Made by a program: the position numbers and the translations under genes. Source: Phytophthora sp. 'mugwort' (Eukaryota > Oomycota > Peronosporomycetes > Peronosporales > Peronosporaceae). Taken from it: 64,000 nt of DNA. The notes below the pieces were generated by a model. The model did no database searches, was not told the DNA's origin, and saw only the letters and a program-made list of their open reading frames with translations. The stretch lies in assembly GCA_033558025.1 (NCBI GenBank), contig JAUCEF010000006.1, positions 1,984,001 to 2,048,000 of the forward strand, written 5' to 3'. This document shows, piece after piece, positions 59,000 to 64,000 of the stretch (position 1 is the first letter of the stretch; every line of letters begins with the position of its first letter).

Positions 59000-60030
59000 C
59001 TGAATCACAGAGCAAGTACGACAGCGGGGGGTAAGCTGTTTCCACGAGACGTTAGCCCATGGCGGAGAGAGGCGTTTGCCTGCGGTGGAGCGAAAAGGTC
59101 GCCAACAAAAAACGTATCACTTGTCCTCTTTGCGAAGACGGCAAAACAAGGTAGTATTTTGTAGTACTGCTGGAACTGCCCTTAATTGAGCAGAAACTGG
59201 GAATGATGCTTCCAGTTGAGACGTACACGGTTCGGTAATCGGTCCAGTGGGCCAGAGAAGCGGACCGAATGCTTCCGCTTTTCAACAAAACCACGGCATT
59301 CGTATTTTCGACACCGAGGACTCCGGATGCCAGGATCACGGGCTGAGCAGTGAGTTCGACACCAGGATTAAACCAAGGCGCAGAATCTCAAGCGGAGAAG
59401 AGCCAGGCTCCACAGAATTTCCGGTGCGGAGCTACGACCACGCCAACGCACAGAGCCTCTAGCGAAGGAGGAACCGGCCCAGAGAGACATGAAAAACCCT
59501 ACAGAGTCGATCACGCGGTGCGATGAGCTCCGATGCAACAATAAGGGGTTTCAGACATACTGCCGTCCTGTTTCATCTTTTGTCTCATCGACGAGACTAA
59601 AAATAACTCTTGGCGGGCTCACCTTTTGTATCTCATCGCTTGGAGGTCCCATCGTTCGCCAAATCCGGTTCCGCTGTGTGTATAGAAGGCGTGATATTTG
59701 CTATATACTCCTTGGTGGGTTGCACTTCAACTTCCGGTGAGGAGTGCAGAGCTCAACACAGTGTGGAAGTTGCCTCATAGACGCAGTGCCACAGTCAAAC
59801 GCAAGTCGGCAGGGCGGGCTCCTTCTGTTAAATTTCTCAGCACATCTCGTCGACTTCCTCAAGTGCTCACGTCCGCCAGTTTTCATCTCCGTTAGTGTCT
59901 ACGTGGGATCAAGAGTGGCGTACGATCAAGCTTTAACACGGGTAAGCTCGCTATATTCTTTTAAGACTTGCGGCAAGTTGGGCTGACTCGATTGCTGCTT
60001 ATAGATACTGTGCTCCCAGGTCAAGATGGC
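59000..60030. other. No gene supported
   Basis: Short frames only (59247-59462, 59489-59740, 59744-59986), without motifs. It may include the outer end of the Harbinger element; no terminal inverted repeat was found by eye. Confidence 0.3.
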
Positions 60031-60039
60031 GCCTCAAAC

Positions 60040-61240
60040 CCAACAGAAAGGGATGAAGTAACAGGCAAAGAAGACGTCTACGTCACGTGTTTCGCTGCAG
60101 CCGCCACCAAGATGAATATGCTTTAGGAACTGGACATCACACAAGTCCCTACCAGAATGACGCAATAGTTCGCTGGCTAGAGGTCCTGCAAACTACAACA
60201 TCATAGCAGGGGGTTCGACGCACGGTAAGAAGATGGCTCACGGTGGCGGAACATCCAAGATTCTGGTTTCGGAGCATGGCAGAGTTTGTAACCGGTGCTT
60301 CCATACGAGTACATGAAGGACAACATGTTCTTCGACGCCAAAATAGCCATTGGATGGGAAGCGATGCAGTGTCAAAGCCAATGGAACTCCATCTTCAGGT
60401 GCTATCGTCCGACACGAGCGAAGCTGATAACCAGACCGGATTTAGGCTGACTGGAAAAAAATGCTCGCAGAAGGAACGACTGTCGAGAATCTCGAGGAGA
60501 CTGCTGCCCTTGCTTTAAATGTATCGACAAGTTATTCGGGAAAATGCAAATGTGGCGCCTCCATCGGAGCTCAGTGAACCATCATTAAACGACTCGGAGT
60601 GGTTTCCTATCCGTGATGACTATTCTCTCAATGGCGAGACAAATCATGAGCGCGGCCCAGGCGTGGCCTCGACCCGAGAAATCATCACTATTGATACCGA
60701 AGCCGAGCAGGAAAACGTCGACCCCAACTGCCAGTCCATTATGGTGTCCGGATCCGAACCCTTGACGACAGTATTGGTTGCAGCACGTGCTGAAAATGAA
60801 ACAGTACTTAGTGCTACCACCTGTAAGAAGACGGCCTCACTAACACCAAAACCACATAAAATGCATCAAAAGAGAAGTCGACTACAGCAGCCGATGCCAA
60901 AGGGGTCGATAAAGCCTCGAACCTCAAACGCAGGACTTTGGTAGTGTCTACACGGAGGCATCTAAAAAAGTGACGAGCTTTCAACGAGGATAAATTTAAG
61001 GTGCAGATGGAGAGAAAAGAGAAGCTTCCTATGGAGGAGCGGCGTGAAAAGAAGTTGGAGAGACAACTCGCGCAAAGGAACTTCAACAGCAGGAAAATAT
61101 CTAGCGCATCCAGTCGAAGCAGATAATCGGCGATCGAGCTTCTCAAAGCAGGCAAACAGTTGGACGAGGTTGAGAAGATAGTGAACAAGTTCTTCCCTGA
61201 CCCGACTCCAACAACCACGGGCTGCACCGAAGAGGAGTAG
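60040..61240 (+). pseudogene. Myb/SANT-like companion gene of PIF/Harbinger element, decayed
   Basis: Shifted frames contain GWEAMQCQSQWNSIFRCYR with a following NQTGF (about 60355-60440), a trihelix-like pattern (W..A..QC..KW..I...Y). The C-terminal coiled-coil reads EDKFKVQMERKEKLPMEERR then EKKLERQLAQRNF (about 60988-61085), AIELLKAGKQLDEVEKIVNK and FFPD (61132-61200). Many Harbinger elements carry such a DNA-binding partner that helps nuclear import and end binding. At least three stops or shifts are present. It converges with the transposase, 3' ends about 100 bp apart. Confidence 0.65.
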
Positions 61241-61337
61241 GGCGAGTAGTCCAACAGCATTCAGCTAAGCTCGAACATTCATTTAATTACTTTTTTTTGT
61301 TAACGTCCATCTGTCGCGTAGATCCAGGCTTCATCTT

Positions 61338-62568
61338 CTAACCGTACCCCAACCTCTGGCGTTTAATCGTCTCGAGTTGTTGTTCAGCATAATTCTGGCT
61401 CGTAGTTGGAGCACCAATGCAGCACGTATCATCATCTTCGTCATCATGGCTTGCACCTTCAGCAGCAGAGAAATCATCAGGATCTTCAGCCGTACAGGGA
61501 TCGCCCATTTGCAGCGTAATGTTGTGAAGAAGGGCACACAACAATATATGGTTGTTGACTTTTTCAAAATCGCACTTGATCTTGATCTGGGTATGTACAC
61601 CGAAAAGTGAGTACCACGGCTCTTCAGCGTCCCATGCAGTTCTCATTTACCACTCGTGCGCTTGACACAATGGTATTGAAGCATGAATTTTCTGGTTGAG
61701 CGGCTTGTGGCATCTTGTACGGTGTGACCATGCGCTCTGAGAGGGCATATCCGCTGTCACCAACCCGGGATTCATCGACAAAGAAATACCGCTCGGAATG
61801 CTTGCCAATCGTTGAGCGGGAGAAAACCGTAGCATCGCCGCAGGAACCTGGCCACCCCGTGTAAGCATGCAGAATGCGTTGGTCGTCGTCACAGAAAATC
61901 TGAACGTTCAACCCATAACGTTTCTTGCGCGTGACGTAGAGATGGCCATCTAGGTGGGGGTTGTGAGAGATGTTTACGTAGGCCCCGTCCACAAATCCAA
62001 CAACGCCACCAAGGCCATATCGCTCACGATAAATAGCTGACGAAGTCGCCCGCTTCTTAGCTGACGGCCACACTACATATCGCGAGTAGTGCCGGAGTAA
62101 CGATTTGCGAACGCGATGAACAAACTCTGATACCGTGCCAGCTCCAAGTCCACGTGAGCGGGTAAGTATCCCACAGGAATTCCCGTTCCCAAACGTCCCA
62201 CACCCTTCTAGTATCACGGCTAGATGGATTGCAATATCGGTTTGCGGGTTGTCACTATCGTTGTAGAATATTGGATCATCCACAATTCCGCCGAGTACAT
62301 AGTCGAACATCACTTCATCTAGCCGAACCGATTGCCGGAATTCTTTTGTGGTTTGGTCGAAAATATTGTTTCTGTGGGCAGTAGACCGAGTTTCCTTTCT
62401 GCGTGGCTCCATGTATTTTTTCTCGTCTGAATTAGCCCTGTAAAGATCAGCTAGCGATGCGATGCCACATTCTTCTTCATCCCAGGTTTTGTCTCCTGCA
62501 CACAGTTCTTCATCATCCGATTCCTTCCAGCTATTTCTATCACTATCCTCAAGCTCTTCTAGCAGCAC
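61338..62568 (-). pseudogene. PIF/Harbinger transposase (DDE_Tnp_4), near-intact, two frameshifts
   Basis: A single frame runs 62568-61624 (314 codons), then shifts and continues 61640-61338. An acidic N-terminus is followed by a helical DNA-binding part (VRLDEVMFDYVL, then DIAIHLAVILEGCGTFGNGN and VSEFVHRVRKSLL). The DDE domain has Asp 1 in GVVGFVDGAYVNIS, the substrate-binding RKKRYGLNVQIFCDDDQRIL, Asp 2 in YTGWPGSCGDATVFS, and the region of the third acid (Glu) in VVNENCMGR (about 61640). Directly after this, two one-base losses (both within 61605-61640) knock the frame out. Past them WYSLFGVHTQIKIKCDFEKV and NNHILLCALLHN restore the expected C-terminus. So few breaks suggest a recent death. 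Confidence 0.88.
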
Positions 62569-64000
62569 AACCTGGATAGCGTGCTAGATATGGCGCTGAC
62601 AACTTTGCTACTCCCACACGCGCTCTGTAACCAGCACGAGCCTCAAGGCTTTGTGGACAGGAACATTGGTAGTGCTGATTATTGCTAAGTATGTTCCGAG
62701 CTTCGTATCTTGAAGCGCCCGGCCAGAATGCAGCACAGCTTCAATCAGTGGAGGAGAGGGATCGGAACAGAGAAAATAGCACACATGCCGCCTTTCCACG
62801 CAAAGCCTAAGCGACGCAATCTGGTGCTCGGACCTCCTGTGAAACTCAACAGAACATCGCGTTAGCTGCTGAATTCGTTGGGCCACCTGCAGAGCTACCT
62901 CGTGCTTCTCTCTCTCTCTCAGCATGCTGTTAAGCTAGGTCCGACGTCTGGGGGCTCGCTGCAGCATCGTTCACAGTCAGGAAGATCAGCGCCGTTGCTG
63001 CCAGCTCGTGGCACCGTCGACTCAGTGCGGTATGCCACTCGATGACGGAAAAGGCTGTACTTGAACGCGGGAGGAATTTTGAGGTTACAGAGATGGACAC
63101 TCATTTTTGTCTTTTTTTTGCGGTGTTTTTCCGCGAGAAATGAGATATCTGAAACCCCCTAATATCAGACTCGACATGAGCTTCCCGAGGGCGACAGGGA
63201 CGGTCCTGTTTACGCTCGTCTTCCCGAGGCGAGACACATTCATCCAGGGCTCGCTAGCCCATTCGTGTTGTTGATGAAGCCGACGCCCTGGCTGGGTGTG
63301 GGATCTCATCCCTCGCCGCTATGATCTAAATAAACCGAGCATTCCGTCGACAGAGGACAGGGATGCCGGTATTCCAATGCTGTCATCCCTTACAGTAGTC
63401 TTACGAGACCCCACGATGAACTTTCCGGGGAATTGACGGTCCCCTCCTGTTGCTGTTCCGTTTTGTGCGGTTTCGTAACTGCTTCCTCACGGACGGTCGT
63501 AAAACAGATCCACGCCGTTTCGTCGAGACTACCTAAGCCATTTTCCTCGTCGGGTCAGTCGTTGAGTTCGACGTATGCGACCATTGTCTTTGTAGCGTTA
63601 CCGGGAGCTGCATTGCGACCAACCTCAAACTACATATGTGATGGCGATCCGGCAACCGGAATCGAGTTCTCCGGCCCATGTGCCGCTACCAGCCCAGGCA
63701 GTATGGGGATTATCTGATCTCTCGTCACGAATATGCCGTCGGCTGGTGCCAGCGAACACTCATTCTCTTCGCCGTACAGCACGGTTTCGAGCACGGTGGA
63801 CGGAGTTCATCATGCGTTCATCTGGTGATGCAGAACCCCAGCGCCTGCTTCGCAACCCATTCGTACGCACAGGGTCAGATACTACTGTGAATTTTGGCAC
63901 GTCGGACATCCCACTGATACCAGAATCGGTCGCGTCATTTCGGTCATTCCATTGGCGTATGCGCAGACATACATCGGACCTTCCCGGTCGACTGGGTGCG
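62569..64000. other. No gene supported
   Basis: A minus frame at 62608-62925 directly upstream of the Harbinger transposase has no motif and may be its 5' UTR or a chance frame. From 63085 to 64000 short frames on both strands carry nothing recognised. The runs of T at 63108-63119 and CT repeats at 62904-62920 are low-complexity. Confidence 0.35.

Overview
This looks like a stretch of an oomycete nuclear genome, most probably Phytophthora or a close relative. The basis is the mix seen here: intron-poor genes with short GT..AG introns (about 55-115 bp), membrane-anchored aspartic proteases with a plasmepsin-V-like cysteine insert, FAR1-like and B-box proteins, an SPX protein and a VAP protein, set among decayed Ty1/copia, Ty3/gypsy, LINE, pogo/Tigger, Tc1/mariner and PIF/Harbinger elements. 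There is no prokaryotic operon structure, no CRISPR array, and no convincing rRNA or intact tRNA gene. Species assignment is inference.

Layout. 1-9.4 kb is a gene-dense block: the 3'-truncated CTP synthase (minus), a divergent B-box protein with a PARP-like domain (plus), and a tandem pair of spliced, type-I membrane aspartic proteases (plus). 9.4-47.1 kb is a mobile-element graveyard with no confident host gene. It holds a pogo-like transposase with a 48-bp coding triplication (10-12 kb); a copia element (A) invaded by a second copia element (B), which itself carries a pogo-like transposon, and by a 1.3-kb mariner (13-24.5 kb); an internally deleted gypsy chromovirus on the minus strand (26-29 kb); a minus-strand copia pol (30.5-32.5 kb); Tigger/pogo and LINE fragments (36-41.7 kb); and a plus-strand gypsy element with its LTR, truncated in reverse transcriptase (42.5-46 kb). 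47.2-54.6 kb is a second gene island: a FAR1-like DNA-binding protein, a VAP-type ER tethering protein, an SPX-domain protein (convergent with VAP) and a small ankyrin-repeat protein. 54.6-64 kb returns to decayed DNA: a minisatellite, an ABCG transporter fossil, a tentative LINE 3' end and a PIF/Harbinger element with transposase and Myb-like companion gene.

The host genes are not an operon and work in separate processes (pyrimidine nucleotide synthesis, secretory-pathway proteolysis, transcription, ER contact sites, phosphate sensing). The most unusual host-side features are the PARP-like/B-box fusion, the tandem plasmepsin-V-like proteases, one of which has a stop-free 57-bp intron, and a perfect 28-bp hairpin just upstream of the FAR1-like gene. 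On the mobile side, the nested insertions can be ordered in time from the sequence alone, including a mariner whose TA target duplication can be read to the base.
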